A DNA stretch of 64,000 bases from Blasia pusilla (Eukaryota > Marchantiophyta > Marchantiopsida > Blasiales), in contig CM114275.1 of NCBI GenBank assembly GCA_050084515.1, positions 20,150,001 through 20,214,000 of the forward strand, read 5' to 3'. The stretch's first letter is position 1; each line of letters opens with the position of its first letter. Position numbers and translations under genes: made by a program. The notes beneath the pieces were generated by a model. It did not search any database. It was not told the DNA's origin and was given only the letters and a program-made list of their open reading frames with translations. This document shows, in pieces, positions 46,201 to 58,787 of this stretch.

Positions 46201-48932
46201 CTGTTGAACCTCTGCGAAGGAATAGCAGGATCTTGTGTATTATCTCACATCTGCTATAATTGATGCTTGGCGCACAAGACTGCTGGTATGGAAAGCATCC
46301 GCTTTTGACAAAAGACATGCTTAAGGAATGGATTGGATCCTTGCTGCAGGTATGAACTTCCGGACAATCACCCTCTCATCCATGAGGTGGGTGTTCTTTT
46401 CAACTTCATCTTGTCGTGCATAATTGACAAACTCTGAAGTTCAGCTGGTCTGCAGATTACAGCATGTCATTTGGGTTGTAGTGATCTAATGTGAAAATTT
46501 TTCTTCTGCTGTTGATTCTTCCTTGTGGCTTTAATTGTGAACAAACACACCCTTAGCCTTGAGAAAAAGAACAGATTTTGTCCATGTATGTTACATGGAA
46601 AATGCCCTTAAAAATAGAAATTATAGATCAATCCTAAACGACCCACCCAATTTCATGTTCTTGTCAACATGCTCATCGGAATCATGCAGGAGAAACTTTT
46701 AGATGTACCTGTCACATGTTTCTATGAATGTGATAGGCCTAGATTTTGACTGTGAAGACGTGGTGTGGTACAGATGGATGATAGGGAACCTGATGATCCT
46801 TGTGTTTACCTGCTTGCAATATGGAGCCCAGGTAAATTTAACAGAGACGAAATCATTCTATTCCTATGCTGGAATCTGGATCTTCGTGGACTTTTATGTT
46901 GATATTGCAAATATTACACACCTATAATAACTAAAGCCAGAGCTGGGATCATCACTAGTCAACTTTTCTGACTCTGAATACTTTGTGAACATATCCTTGA
47001 AAGTATATTAGGTTCTCAATAATAATGCTGTCTGTGTGCTTTTTGGTTCTTTACTTCTTAATTTAATCACCAAAGCATAGATTGGGAAAGGGGGTAGAGG
47101 TATTTTTGGGGAGACCTTCCACAAGTTTGAACTGAGCAGTTATCCTAGCCTGAACAGCATGTCTTGGACCATGCAAGGTTTTTCAGGAACCTAAACCACA
47201 CTCTACCCTTTTGAATACTCAAGCACGTCTCCTGGGTTTCAGCCAACAAATGAACTTTATTTGTTAACTTGATAGCATTGCTGGTACGACAGTTAGAGAA
47301 ACCATGTCCATGTTTTTGCTTGAACTGTTTAAACGAAAGTGCACATTTGAGTGTACTGAACTGTCAAAGCAGTCTGCACATGCTAAAACGTTTCACTTTG
47401 AAACATGTTTCTGTGTTGCCCGTGGTGGAAACAGGTGAGACGCCTGAGTCAACTCCTGTGCTCGATGACCTTCAAGGAAATGGACCATGTGATGGCTTTG
47501 ACAATAATGAGGCAGAGACTGTGAAAGGCACTTTACTGGTGAGTAACATCTGATAATGACTTGCGACGCATGTCTTCCACCCAAGTTGTGTGGAATTCTG
47601 GTTATGACTGAAATCGGCCTGGATTTTTGGACATCTGTTCTATAGATCTTCAATTTTCTGTGCTTTTCTGTATTTTTCAGGTGCCTTGTAGAACAGCTAT
47701 GAGAGGGATCTTTCCCCTAAATGGGACCTACTTTCAAGTTAATGAGGTATTACTTATGATAGAAGAATTTCCAGACATTTTGTTTGCATGTCTTGTTGAT
47801 AATTTGCTAGGATGTTGGCGTGTTTGTGTTTCCATGACATGTTGTTTGGGAATTCTTATGAAGCAAGGACTGTATTTACATGTTTCAACTCATCTAAACA
47901 TGGAGGTCACAATCAGGATGCTCTCAAAGTCATCCTGCTCACTTTGATATTGAGATAATGTGGCAGAGATTTCCATGAAGCATCTGGCAGACTGGAAGTT
48001 TCTACATTCGTTGATTTCCTTATCGCTCGACTGGACTTCTATACAGGTCTTTGCAGATCATGCGAGCAGCTTGCAACCAATAGAAGTCCCACGAAGATTA
48101 CTCTGGAATTTAAGGCGCCGATTTGTTTATTTTGGTACATCTGTGACCACCATCTTCAAAGGTGAGAACTACTTTGTGCAGAGTGTCTTCACAACGATGC
48201 TCATTAGATAATTATCTGTGTTCATTCTCACGCCTGAGCAATTGGTCACTGACACTGTAATTTGCTCGTGGACCTTATTGTTCGTTCCTTGTGCTCTAAC
48301 TATGATTGTCATGATGAATGTCCACAGTGAGAAAAGTCTAGCACATCACTGTCTATCGAGAGGCTCTTGTTTGTGAATTACACCCTGCAATCTTGCAAAC
48401 TTTCTCTTCCAATTAAGCACCTGTAATTCATTTTATCTGATATTTAAGACAAGGTGATACCACAAGCCTAAAGTCCTTTTTTTGGGGCTTTGTAACAGGG
48501 CTTTCAGTAGACGAGATTCAAGCTTGCTTTTGGCGCGGTATTGCTCTTACTCTCAGTTTCTACGATTATGGCCTACTACAAAGATATAAAATGTTAATAT
48601 CATACCTGCATTGGTGTGATATGGACTTTTCCTTCATGACGTGTGAGAATTTTAGGATATGTGGAAGCAGCTTTTTGATTGTGGTGGCCCTGAAGACATT
48701 TTCTTGGAGGATGGAGAGGGTTTAGTATTACTTCATTTCTGCAGAATAATTGATGAGACTTGGGGTGACTGCCATATTCTTCCATGCAGGCTATGTTTGT
48801 GTGAGGGGATTTGACAGTAAAACTCGTGCTCCCCGACCTTTAGCAGCAAGACTCCATTTCCCTGCAAGTAAGGTAGTTAGGAAGCAAAAGGGAGACAAAG
48901 GTGCTGCAAACAGCAATGGATTACAGATTTAA
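37202..48932 (+). CDS. DML: DEMETER/ROS1-like 5-methylcytosine DNA glycosylase
   Basis: Bifunctional glycosylase/lyase that excises 5-methylcytosine in the nucleus, starting base-excision demethylation. Seventeen exons by GT-AG and frame: 37202-40352, 40474-40564, 40891-42406, 42826-42905, 43013-43097, 43443-43534, 43745-43813, 44071-44107, 45045-45127, 45689-46180, 46350-46386, 46774-46831, 47435-47538, 47681-47746, 48047-48161, 48499-48537, 48790-48932. The sum is 6258 bases (2085 aa), long for the family. The N-terminal 1000 residues are disordered with basic blocks (KARKKHRPKVFRED, KGKGKGKGRRKR, RTKRKYTRK). Then come the HhH-GPD core, a 4Fe-4S loop and an RRM-like C-terminus. No internal stop, so it is probably functional. 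The start is uncertain: ATG 37202 is the first in frame, but the acceptor at 37231 could move it. Confidence 0.92.
40201..43813 (+). other. DNA glycosylase: split HhH-GPD core
   Basis: Exons 1-7 carry the catalytic core. DKRVWRLIMDNG and RAEKFISIMHLVQG at the end of exon 1 lead into DRRFSVWKGSVIDSIVGAFL and NVSDHLSSSAFMALASRFP. A long low-conservation insert (about 480 residues, exon 3) follows, as in all DME/ROS1 proteins. The helix-hairpin-helix reads RGLGLKSVECIRLL, with the catalytic Lys codon at 43047-43049. The GPD-type Asp lies in VDTNVGRI (43446-43448), at the start of exon 6, and LGWVPLEPLPEELQLHLLE follows. Both catalytic residues are present. Confidence 0.9.
45045..45127 (+). other. 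DNA glycosylase: 4Fe-4S cluster exon
   Basis: Exon 9 encodes VFCTKSRPNCNACPMRGDC, exactly C-x6-C-x2-C-x5-C, the iron-sulfur loop of DME/ROS1 and endonuclease III. All four ligands are present. It follows the longest intron (44108-45044, 937 bases). Confidence 0.93.
46350..48932 (+). other. DNA glycosylase: C-terminal domain
   Basis: Exons 11-17 encode YELPDNHPLIHE, DPCVYLLAIWSPGE and then the RRM-like DME domain: VPCRTAMRGIFPLNGTYFQV, RRFVYFGTSVTTIF, GYVCVRGFDSKTRAPRPLAA, RLHFPAS. In Arabidopsis DME and ROS1, as I remember them, a Cys-rich permuted CXXC unit lies between AIWTPGE and the RRM-like part. Here that stretch (exon 13, 47435-47538) contains a single Cys. Confidence 0.85.
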
Positions 48933-49912
48933 AGATTTCCAGTCAAGTTGGCTCTCCCTTCGACATTGTAAATGTGTGTAAGTGAGTCTGCCTTTCCACC
49001 TACCACATGTGGAGTTATGATATAGTGAAGATATAGGTAGGGCTGGGCCGTAACTGGTGATAGATTGGCTGCATTTCATGCTCGCCTCACTGTCAGTGAG
49101 TAGGGTAGAAAGATATCATGGAGTACAGTAAGTTTCTCGTGTTTCCTCTTTAAAATCAGCTTCATTTGATTCTACTTTACTCTTTTGCAGACATTTTTGG
49201 AATTGCAGCCTTAAAGGAATGAAGGTGCCTGCACATTACATGGCAATGGGTCAAACCCATGTTATTCTCTCCTGAGCCGCTGGCCGATCAGTTGAAGTTC
49301 TTGGGCTTTTCTCGACTGACCGATGATTCCTCCTCACACTCATACGATGGCTACTTCTGCAGCTGTTGGGATTCTGGAAAGAGGAACAAACCACATTTGA
49401 ATGGATGGTTTCATACTCCAATGAGAAATTGCAAGTAATGTCGAACGACGAATTTTCTTGGCACTTCGTCAGCTGACCAAGTCTCGTAGGATAGAGCTGG
49501 GCTCTCAAACTTCAACAGCAGCCAGAATGTGGAAGAAGAAAGACCTCAGCAAATGCGGATGAAGAGGAGGGCTTGGGACATGTAGGTGATGCTTTAGTTG
49601 ACCAGACGACTGAAACTTTTGGGTCCCCCCCCTTCAGGCGGTCATTTTTTGGTGTGAGACGACAACACTGGTGTCATTAGCAACCTGATCATACATACAT
49701 TACATTCATTCATTCTAGATTACTTCTGCAGTGTTGTATGGTTCAACTGCTCACTGCTATCCACTAATAACAAGGCAGTTAGTTAGGCTGAAGGAAGGAC
49801 TGAATTCTATCTTCTTTATCATTTGATGAACATTTTTGGATCACTGATCAAATTTTACAGACTTCACAATTAATATCAATCTGAGTACACCGAGTTCTAG
49901 TGTTTTAGTGCT
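48933..49912 (+). other. 3' untranslated/downstream region of the glycosylase gene
   Basis: Follows the TAA at 48930-48932. Several T-rich and CATTCATTCATT stretches (49690-49720) could serve polyadenylation, but no clear AATAAA site stands out. Possible further 3'-UTR introns cannot be excluded. No other gene is seen. Confidence 0.45.
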
Positions 49913-50203
49913 TCACAATGGATAGGATGTTGTCTTCCCCATCAATTCTATGCTCAAGTGTCTCAATGGTGCAGAGAAATCCAATGGGGAGAGTTTCAAA
50001 GCAGCGAGTCCCAGCACTTTAGCATTGTCTTCACCAAATGTCCCGAGTCTGATTGAGATTCGCCCCATTTCGAACAGTCCAGCACCTTCCCATGGACTTG
50101 CGCTATGTTTGGCGGAGTTGCATACGATGAATTCACTCATCATATGGAGGGAGTGCGATGGGATTCTAGAACCCCCCATAACCACAAGGGATAGGTTTTG
50201 CAA
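49913..50203 (-). other. Unassigned ORF, 96 codons
   Basis: Open frame reading HSASPWEGAGLFEMGRISIRL and TFGEDNAKVLGLAALKLSPL. It looks more protein-like than its neighbours (mixed hydrophobic/charged, no low complexity), yet the opposite strand is also open (49950-50276), so one is a shadow. I do not recognise either. It may be a fragment of a repeat-encoded protein. Confidence 0.25.
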
Positions 50204-50466
50204 TTTCCCTCTTCAAACCACCCCCCAAGGTCGGGCATCACCAAGTGTTTTTGCAGGCAAATTCACTTCATACTGATGGTGAAGGCAGGAGGTTTAGAAG
50301 GGAAGGAATTGTGGTGACGATAGCTCACAACCTCCGGATGCATATCCCCAAGATGTGTATGCTCACAAGGTTTGAATGTTGGAGGGAATTGCAAGTATTG
50401 GCAAGCCACATATTGCCTTTATGCATGGTGCATAAGGCAATGAAGATGTGGAGAATACCATCTTGA

Positions 50467-52859
50467 TTTCTATAACCCTTGTTTCTTCTATCCCAGGGTT
50501 TCTTTTCATCTTACCTCTTCTCTATTCATAGAAACAAGAACATCAGAGAGAATGAATAGAAGAAGTAAGATAATGAAAAAGAGGGAATCCTATCTACTAA
50601 TTTCGCCAATAGAAAAAATCATCTTGTTAAACTAATTGAAATATAGCTGTATATTTGGACCTTTGTTAATGGTGACATCACGAATAAAAGTACCCATGGA
50701 AAAATGAATTAGTAGAATTATATATATGCTCATATACTTAATGTGATGTCACTCCTTGTTTTTGGGGGTTGTCACAAAGGAAGGGGAAGAAATAGAAGGG
50801 GATAATTGGGTGTGGTGTAAATAACCCTCAAAAACTTCCCCAAAAAATGGGAAAATCTTCCTTATATTTAAAACATATGAGCACAAAATTATTTTGATGT
50901 ATCTACATTCAATTTTGGGGAAACTTTTTTCCCCAAACCTTCCCCTAATATTTTAAAAAATATTCTCCTAATCGACTTCCCTTACTCATAAATCCTTCCC
51001 TATACACTAAATGATATCAATTAGCTTATTTTTGAAATTTAAAATAGAGTATCATCATTCCTTCTTTTTTTTTCCACTACTTGTGATAATACTCAAAAAC
51101 CATAAATTCTTTATAACATCCATAATTCTGGCACTCCTTGAAAGTTTCTTGCCTCATTGCAAGCCTAAGAGGCACCAACTTTCCTTTTTCTCTCTAAAAT
51201 TTACTCACCACACGTCTTATCAAATTCACTTGAAAATATTGTGCAACATGATGTACATAAAATTGGAGGAAGATATGTGCAATAGTTCTACTTCTTTTTT
51301 TTTCCTCTTTTTCTTTTTTATCTTCTACATCTCTTGGTACCTATTTGAATCATGCTTACCATATTCCTACTCACATCCTTCATGGAACCCTACCATACCG
51401 CTCTACCATGAGAGGTTCTAGCTTGGTAAGTAATACTTATAGTGCAAAAAAATGCCAAAAATTCATCACACCCTACAAATTTACCAAACAAGTTCACTTA
51501 AGTAAATTTTCCAGGTATAAGAGCACACACTCTCTTTATTAATTGTAGAACCAAATGAACTCTAAGAAAAATGTTTTGTCCTGGCCATTTCTCCTAGTAA
51601 ACGCATTAGTAGCCAACTCTTTAATCTATACTATAAACAAAGGTGCGTTTTCAGATGGTGACATGGGAGAATTCACCGCGTGGTAGGGGAGGGGTACGGG
51701 GAATGCTAGGGGGAGGGGGGCATTCAAGTAAGGGGGAGGGGTAGGGGAGGGGGCATTAAGTAACGGGGCTTTAGGACCATGGAGTGGACCGTGCATCGCA
51801 AGGTCCCCTCATGGGACCTAACTAGTAGTCAAGTATAAGATGAAATAATATATAATTATTTATGGGATTCTATTTGTAATTACGGGATTTTTTCTTTTCT
51901 CTTCATACATCCTATCCACATGGGCCCATTCTCCACTTACAATCTCTTCCAATACGTGTGATTTTCTTCCCGTCTCAGAGGGGCCACACACTTGCATTTC
52001 CATTTTCCTTTCAAAGAATTCAAAAGGTGATGGAAGACATTCAAGTCCGATGTTAAAATGGAAGCTAAAATTGAAGAGGCAGTGACATACACCATCAAGA
52101 CAAGAGAGATTGTAATCATTAAGTAGTGCATATGGCAACCCTCCACCCATAGGCCCGTACCTTGGGTTGGATTGCTCTAGAGATTAGGATGGATGTTGAG
52201 AGAGGAAGAAGCTACCATACGAAGGGAAGGAGACAATCTCTTATATTGTGAGAATGCAAGTTTTCAAATGTTAACCACTACATTTTTAACAACACTTCCT
52301 ACTTTATCTCATTGGGATTCCCGGATGCCCATACTTTACAAGAGTATGCACTCATTTAATAATGAGTATGATATGTGACCATATATCTAGACTAGTTGGC
52401 GCCCATGGATATCTGATTTTGAACTACCCATCTTAAGTGTACGATGGAATTCGAGAGATGGTTTTGACTTAGACAACGAGCAATTCTATTGACTAAAAAA
52501 GACATGTGTCAAAAAGAGAAGTGATCTCAAAATGAAATGAAGGGTACTTTCCGATAATTATATAGATTGATATAGAGAGGAATAAGGGTCATCCAAGTCT
52601 CCATCCATGGTTGGGAGGCCATAAGCATTATTAAATGAGTTACCAAGTATACATATGTTATTTTACTTATAACCTATATACATTTTCCAAAAAAAATTCC
52701 TCTCGGCACTCTTTGGCAATCCAACTAATAAAATGGCCAGTCAAAATTCGTTCAAAATTAATTAAAAATAACATTTAATAAATTTAAAAATTAACTATCT
52801 TGACTTAAACCGGGCATTGACTCACATACACAAATGTTCGTAGCCTTGAATAAATAATG
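50467..52859. other. AT-rich spacer, no gene seen
   Basis: AT-rich intergenic DNA. Open frames (for example 51011-51421) are Phe/Ser/Leu-rich readings of poly-T stretches. The one distinct feature is the G-run cluster at 51685-51753. Confidence 0.5.
51685..51753 (+). repeat. G-run cluster (possible G-quadruplex)
   Basis: More than six runs of 3-6 G within about 70 bases (GGGGAGGGG, GGGG, GGGGGAGGGGGG, GGGGGAGGGG, GGGGAGGGGG), separated by 1-15 bases. This satisfies simple G-quadruplex patterns on the + strand and is isolated within AT-rich sequence. Confidence 0.7.
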
Positions 52860-55075
52860 CGTATTTATTCAAGAATCCCGTTCGATGAAAGAGATGGCGT
52901 CAAATGAGAGGAGAGAGATACTCTCTTACACATCCCTTCATCATCGGTCATCGAATTAAAATTTGGCAACCTCAGAAGGTCGCCAATTATTAAACGCCCA
53001 AAACTTTTGGGCACAAAAATAACCCGAAAGAGGAAGGGAGATCGAGATGGGTGATTTTTTCGATGTCCCACAGAGAGAGGGTACTCGGGATGGAAGGAGC
53101 GGTGCGACATTCCTCTTCCGCTCTGTTGCCGCGACGATTCTCGTTCGCGCTTGCCCTCTGTTGCCCGCGGCGCTCGCGCGAGCGCCGTGCGGTCGGCGAG
53201 GGGGGATAGATCGAGCGAGAGAGAGTGAAGTTACAGTGGTTGGGGATCGATCCAGCAGCTTCGCAGCGGCGGGACTCGGGAGGATGATTTTGCACGACCG
53301 CTGGCTGCTGCACCATTAATCGGGTCGGTCTGCTCTGAAACTACAGTGCTCCGCACCGGACTGGTGAGTGGTGAGTGAGAGACGGAAGGAGTTCATCAGC
53401 TTCGAGGCGCCTCGTGATTCGGACTCCAATTGTCAGGCGGTGCGTGATCCCCTTTCTGTTGGCGCTACCTCCGACGAAAACAGCCCCCCATTCGTCCATC
53501 TCCAGCTACCGCCGCTGCCGCCTTCGTGAGCGTTATTCCGACACAGCTTCCAGAACAAAGATGCATTTCGATAAAAACGAGTGATGGAAAACACATCGGA
53601 AGTACAAAAGAGGGGGATTCAAAGAGTCAAAAACTTGAAGGCCATAACAGGACCAGAAAAGGAAGAAGGGGGCATTCCCCCTAGCGACGAAACTCACCAA
53701 CACCAGAAACAATATCAGCAACCAGAGAACTATGACTACTACTAAGTGCGTCTCCCACAGCCTGAACTTCCAGAACAAGCACCGAGTGTTTGCTTCCCCT
53801 TCCCCCACCAAAGCATCAATGGCTTCTCCCACGAAAGTTAAGGAACCCGACCGACTCCAAAACGAACGCTGTTCCGCTCGCTCCCCACCCCCTAGACCCT
53901 CTTTGATTGACCACCACACACAGCAACAGACAGCTACGCAACGAGAGTAGCGCTCCCGATTTCTTGTTCCCCGCTTTGACCGGGACAGATGGATGGATCG
54001 ACGGGCCTCGCAATTTATTATCGCACTCCTTTTGGTGCGGCATCGGAGACATGGCCCCAGACTCCCAGAGATCATGAGGGAATGTCAGAGACATTTCATT
54101 GATTCACTCGCTCGCTCGCTCGCTCGTCGCTCAAAATGGGGGAAAGGGGAGGAAAGTCACATGCGATTCGTTCCGGCCTCCGTCCGTGTCCTCCATGGCC
54201 GGTTGACAAGAGTAAACGCTCTGCAGCACCGGACTATGGAGCGATGGATGGATCCTTCGCGCCGGGGACCACGAGGGTCGTGGAGTTCGTTGCTTCGCAC
54301 CATATCCCGGCAGTCATCACGTGATCGAAGAGGAAGTCGAACGGATGATGGCAACGAATCGTCACCGCCTCCCTCATAATGAAGCCAGGAATTCTTGTCC
54401 AGCACCGTCCTCTCGTCTCTGTGAGTCTGCGCTCCGCAGCACATTTCGATCCGAACTCCTCCTTTCTCATCCTCTCCTCTCCTCTCATCTCATCTCATCT
54501 TATCTCTTCTCTGGATTGTGGAGGTCCGGATTTCCACATTTTCACCCATCTATCCCTTCCTTCCTCCACCTCTCATCTCCTCCGGGCGCTTGAGCGGACT
54601 TCCACCTTTCCATCGCTTTCAAGTTTCCACCCCTCCCCTCTCATCCGATCGCATCTCGTCTCATTTCAGCTCTCCGAGGCGGATTTCTAACGGAATCCTC
54701 CCTTTTCACCTGCTTCTCCACATCCACAGGAGAAACCCCCTCTCCTCTCCCTCCCTCCCCCGCTCGACCGGCAGTGCGAGGAGCAACTCTGCATCCACCC
54801 ACCTCTGGCGTTCGTTTCGCCCGTCAAAGGCAACCGCTTGGGAGCTTCCATGACGCATACCTCATCAAAGCGAGGAGAGAGACACAGAGAGGGATTGAGA
54901 TTCCGTCTCGCGCCCAACAGCGGGAAACGGAACGCGAGATTCTTTCGTTCGTTGGTTGGGCGGAAGATGTTCAGATGGAATCTCACGTTCTGGTTGGATC
55001 GAGTTTCTCGAGTCGTGGAGTAGTTTCAGGGGGAGGGGGCCAGAGTAGAGAGGGTGCGTTCTAACTCTCTGTATG
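52860..55075. other. GC/CT-rich island without a convincing gene
   Basis: Composition shifts abruptly to GC- and CT-rich, with simple repeats: (CTCG)n at 54107-54132, TCTCATCTCATC-type at 54475-54510, and CCGCGGCGCTCGCGCGAGCGCC near 53166. Overlapping frames on both strands are low-complexity Ser/Arg/Pro/Leu. It resembles the region upstream of the glycosylase gene in texture and may be a promoter/5'-UTR block separated from its gene. I cannot assign a product. Confidence 0.45.
54107..54132. repeat. (CTCG)n microsatellite
   Basis: About five CTCG units in a row followed by an imperfect one, within the GC/CT-rich island. Confidence 0.85.
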
Positions 55076-57436
55076 GTACGTGAGGAGCGAGTTCGAGATC
55101 AGCTTAGGCAGCTACTCTACTCCACTCTACCACTTACGACTTTGGGAAGATTGAGTGACGGCTGCTCAAACAAATCACTCTCTTCGAGGACGAGATACGT
55201 GTTTGTTGTAAACAAACTTTCCATTTATTATTCTCGCATTGTACATTTAGTCCTTTTATTAATTTTTATTTATATTATATTAGTATGGAAAAAATATTTT
55301 GCAACGGAGATCATAATAGATTTTTTTTTCTACCACATTGAATTTAAAATTGTATCATTATGCTCCATTGCACCACCCCTTACTTCATTTTTATCTTACA
55401 TTATGAGGGGTCAAATAAGTTCAATTTCTTAATTTTTCGGTTGTTCTCTTATGGGGTGTTGTAGGTGATATCAACTTGCATCAGATTATTTCGGCGACAT
55501 AAACTTCAGTGGGCAGTGAGTTGCTATAGGAGACGTGGTTTCATGGGTGATCTCCAAGAGTGAAGTTCTCTTCGTGAATGCAATCCGTTTAACATGCATG
55601 AGATCATGCATGATCTGCAAGGGAAACGATACATAGGCATTCGACTTTCATGAAGTGAACTCCCAAAGGCTCGCGTGAATCTTGGCAAACGGGTTAGATT
55701 ATGGCATGCAAAATATTGTGGGGATGACTAGATGCATGAGGGGTGCGATAAGGTTGCACAATTTGCATAAGGGGCGATTTTAATGCAATGTTTGCTTGGG
55801 AGCATAGACTCACTTTTAGGCATCCCTCTACACAAAGTAATGTGGATGCATAAGTCTATGATGTTGGTGACAGATGTAAGGTTTGGACACAACTTGTAGG
55901 ATGCATAGAACAATGATTGGTATTTTGTGAATCAATTTTAGTATAAGAATTTTATTTTGTAAGAAGGTGAATGAATGAACACATGTCCACATGAAGGAGA
56001 AAGGGAGTTGGAATAGACCAATACCACATCTTCAAGAACTTTAAAATCAATAACTTTGCTTCCACACGCCGATCCACCGCCAGCCATTGCCAGCCATTAC
56101 TCACATACTGTGCGAAAATAGTGCGGGCAAAACAAAGGAACTCTTGGAAGGAAAAAATAATAATAATAGAAAACGAACTCTGGACATCCACAGATTCCAA
56201 TGAAAGGAATCACTCTATTTACATTGTAGCCTTTCAACAATTTCAATTATGCGCTCACCTCTCCTCAATCCATGCCTTGGGCCAAATACATCCGATGGCT
56301 CGAGCCTCAATGGTGGCACGTTTCACTTCGTCATTGGACGGGCGGGCAGCTGAACGGGAATTTTGACCACAACGTTGAAATGAAGGGAAGAGCCGACGAT
56401 GCGGCTTGACGTATTCTCGTGTTGCTTTGCTGATAGTAGAATTCCTTTTTTTTTAGTTCTACTAATATATATAATTAAAAGATGGGGTTAGAAGAACCTT
56501 TGAAGAGAGACTAAAAAGTGTTTTCAAGAATTTTTGTTATTGTGTAATGATGCATCACACAAATTCAAAATTTTTTCTTGCTGTTTGAATAAGGAAAACA
56601 TTTTCTTGATGCCTACTTGCCACATATCAAATAGAGAGGTGTTTGCAACCTTCTTCCATAATAATATAGATTAGCATTTGAGTGATCTCAAGAACTTGAA
56701 AATCAATGAGTTGTCGTCTTTTAATATAGTTTTAGTAATTGAGTGCTCTCTTGATGCTCTATGTGGAAGGGATAGAGAGTAAAAAAACCTAATATAAAGA
56801 CTCCTAAGCATGAATTTTGAATTTTACATAATGGAAAAAAACATTAATGCTATTTTTGGATACCATTTTTGGTAGATGTGTATGGTAAGATATTTCCCAC
56901 ATATGTTTTCACACAATATTTTTTTACAAAAATTGTTTTGAAAATTTGAGTGGTGGGCTATTTCTAGCTTGATGGTGTTTGGGAAGGAAAATGATCTAAA
57001 ATCTCTTTCAATTGGCTATTTCCAACCAGAAATTTCCAGAAATGATTTCTTGGAAAGAAATTTTTTTTACATATCTCTTTTGATATTCCCATCGACGCAT
57101 TTCTGGAAAAAAAAAAAAATTTTGCGATGATGGTAATCTAATATGAAAAATAATCAAAAGGGTTACTTTTAGTGAGATATTTTTGGCAACAGAACTATTA
57201 TCCTAAGAACTTTTCCTTTAAGAATTTGTTTCAATTGATTTTAAGTTAAGAAGGTGTTATTTGTTTAAAGTTTTGAAAATGAAGGATATTGCTTCCGAAA
57301 CATGTGTGAAGCTTGTGAAGCATTCTTTGCAATGCTTCTTTCACTACAAACTCATATGTGTTTATGTGGCAACAATCCAATGGATCAAATTTAAATTCTT
57401 TATTGATAATATGAGTATGTATGGGAAAGGCATTTC
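55076..57436. other. AT-rich spacer, no gene seen
   Basis: No credible coding sequence or RNA gene. Near 55768 the 15-mer AGGGGCGATTTTAAT is identical to part of the foldback arm at 2590-2720, possibly a scrap of the same foldback family. Confidence 0.5.
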
Positions 57437-58787
57437 TAGTAAGTGGCCCTTGACCTCCTACATCAGGTCAAGAGCCAAGGAAGTGACTTGGGAGCATAGG
57501 TTACCATGGAGAGAGCTTGGGAGAGGGGAGGTGTATACCTCAAGGAGAGAGAGCTTGAGAGCTCATTCTCTCTTTGTTGAACCTCTTAGCATAGTGATGG
57601 TCCCTTGTTGGAGTGTAATGCCTCTCATTAGGAGAATGGATTTGGTTTGACATTGAGAGAGACATGTGAGATTGCACACATGTTAGAACTATGGTATTGT
57701 GAGAGAGATTGGATCTTATTTTACAAAGAGAGAATGAGTGTGTGAGAGAGCTTCATGGGGGAGCTCGCTGATTGCCCGATGTTTGGTGTGGGTTGGGGGA
57801 CCGTGTTCCCCGCTTCATGGCTCATGAGAGTGCCCACCGGAGCAAGAGCCGTGCGAGTTTACTATTTTGCTTTGCTGATTTTTTGTACGAGAGGGTGGCA
57901 CGCGGAAGCACTGCCCAATTTTTTATAGGAATTGAGTATGGGGGCAGATTGCTCCATGCCGATGATCTCAGGAGCACCATGAAGCTTTCTGATTTGTGTT
58001 CTCATAGGTTTTATATTTTTTTTTGGAAGAAATCACTGCGGAAGAGCAGCAAAATTTTATGTAGGAGAAAGAGATGTTGGGCTTTAAGACAATTCCCGTC
58101 AGTTTTTACTGGAATGTCCGATTCAAATTTTTTTTTGACGTCATCGTAGATCGTGACGATGTGCACACTATGCAACAGATAGTGTACAATTTAAATTGCG
58201 AGAAAAAGTTATGGTCAATCTTGCAAAATTTCCATTGGTAGGCAATTTTTAGGTTCACATTGTTCAAACCCTAAACAACCCGTCATGCCGGCGGCGGTCG
58301 TCGTCATCATAGTCACCATCAACGGACCACCATCCACGGAAAATCAGCGGTCAAGAACGGTCACCTTTCTTTCAAATCCATCGCCATCGCTACACCGCCC
58401 TAGTGTTGCAGAAGAAGAAGCCTCCACCCTTGGTTGCCATTTCTGCCATAAAGGAGTGGAGGGTCTTCCACGACGACCGTTGATTCTCTAACTTGCGCCG
58501 CCACCACGTACTTTGTTTTGGCCGCCATCGTCATCGCAGTTTCGTCATCAACCAATGATGATAGGTAACCTTGGATTATGGTATTTGAGTTTTCATTTCA
58601 TGTTGCTATGTTGTGATTGGTAGCCGCTCAACCACGATCGGGTATACGACGTAACGCCGCCGCCGATTTGCGTCGTGCTTGCGGGTGGCCGCACCGCATC
58701 GTCTCCATCGCGGAGCCGCTCCTTCATTGAGGAGCATAGCGTGTCAATGGTTGATTGAGGAGGGTATGCCGCCGAGTGCCACACCCC
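57437..58787 (+). mobile_element. Element D: truncated 5' end of an A-type element
   Basis: Starts inside the A-family LTR (AAGTGGCCCTTGACCTCCTACAT, GGTTACCATGGAGAGAGCTTGGG) and continues through the leader collinearly with 4230-5110 of element A (GTAGGAGAAAGAGAT, CAGTTTTTACT, GGCAATTTTTAGG, TTGTGATTGGTAGCCGCTC, GAGGAGGGTATGC). It keeps about 400 leader bases (57560-57960) that A has lost. The left part of the LTR is missing. It is cut at 58787 by element C, repeating the B-in-A arrangement. No coding domain remains in the window. Confidence 0.85.

Noticed and set aside
53533-54075. 180-codon - strand ORF with a hydrophobic stretch
   Set aside because: Low-complexity reading of CT-rich DNA, with overlapping open frames on both strands and no recognisable motif.
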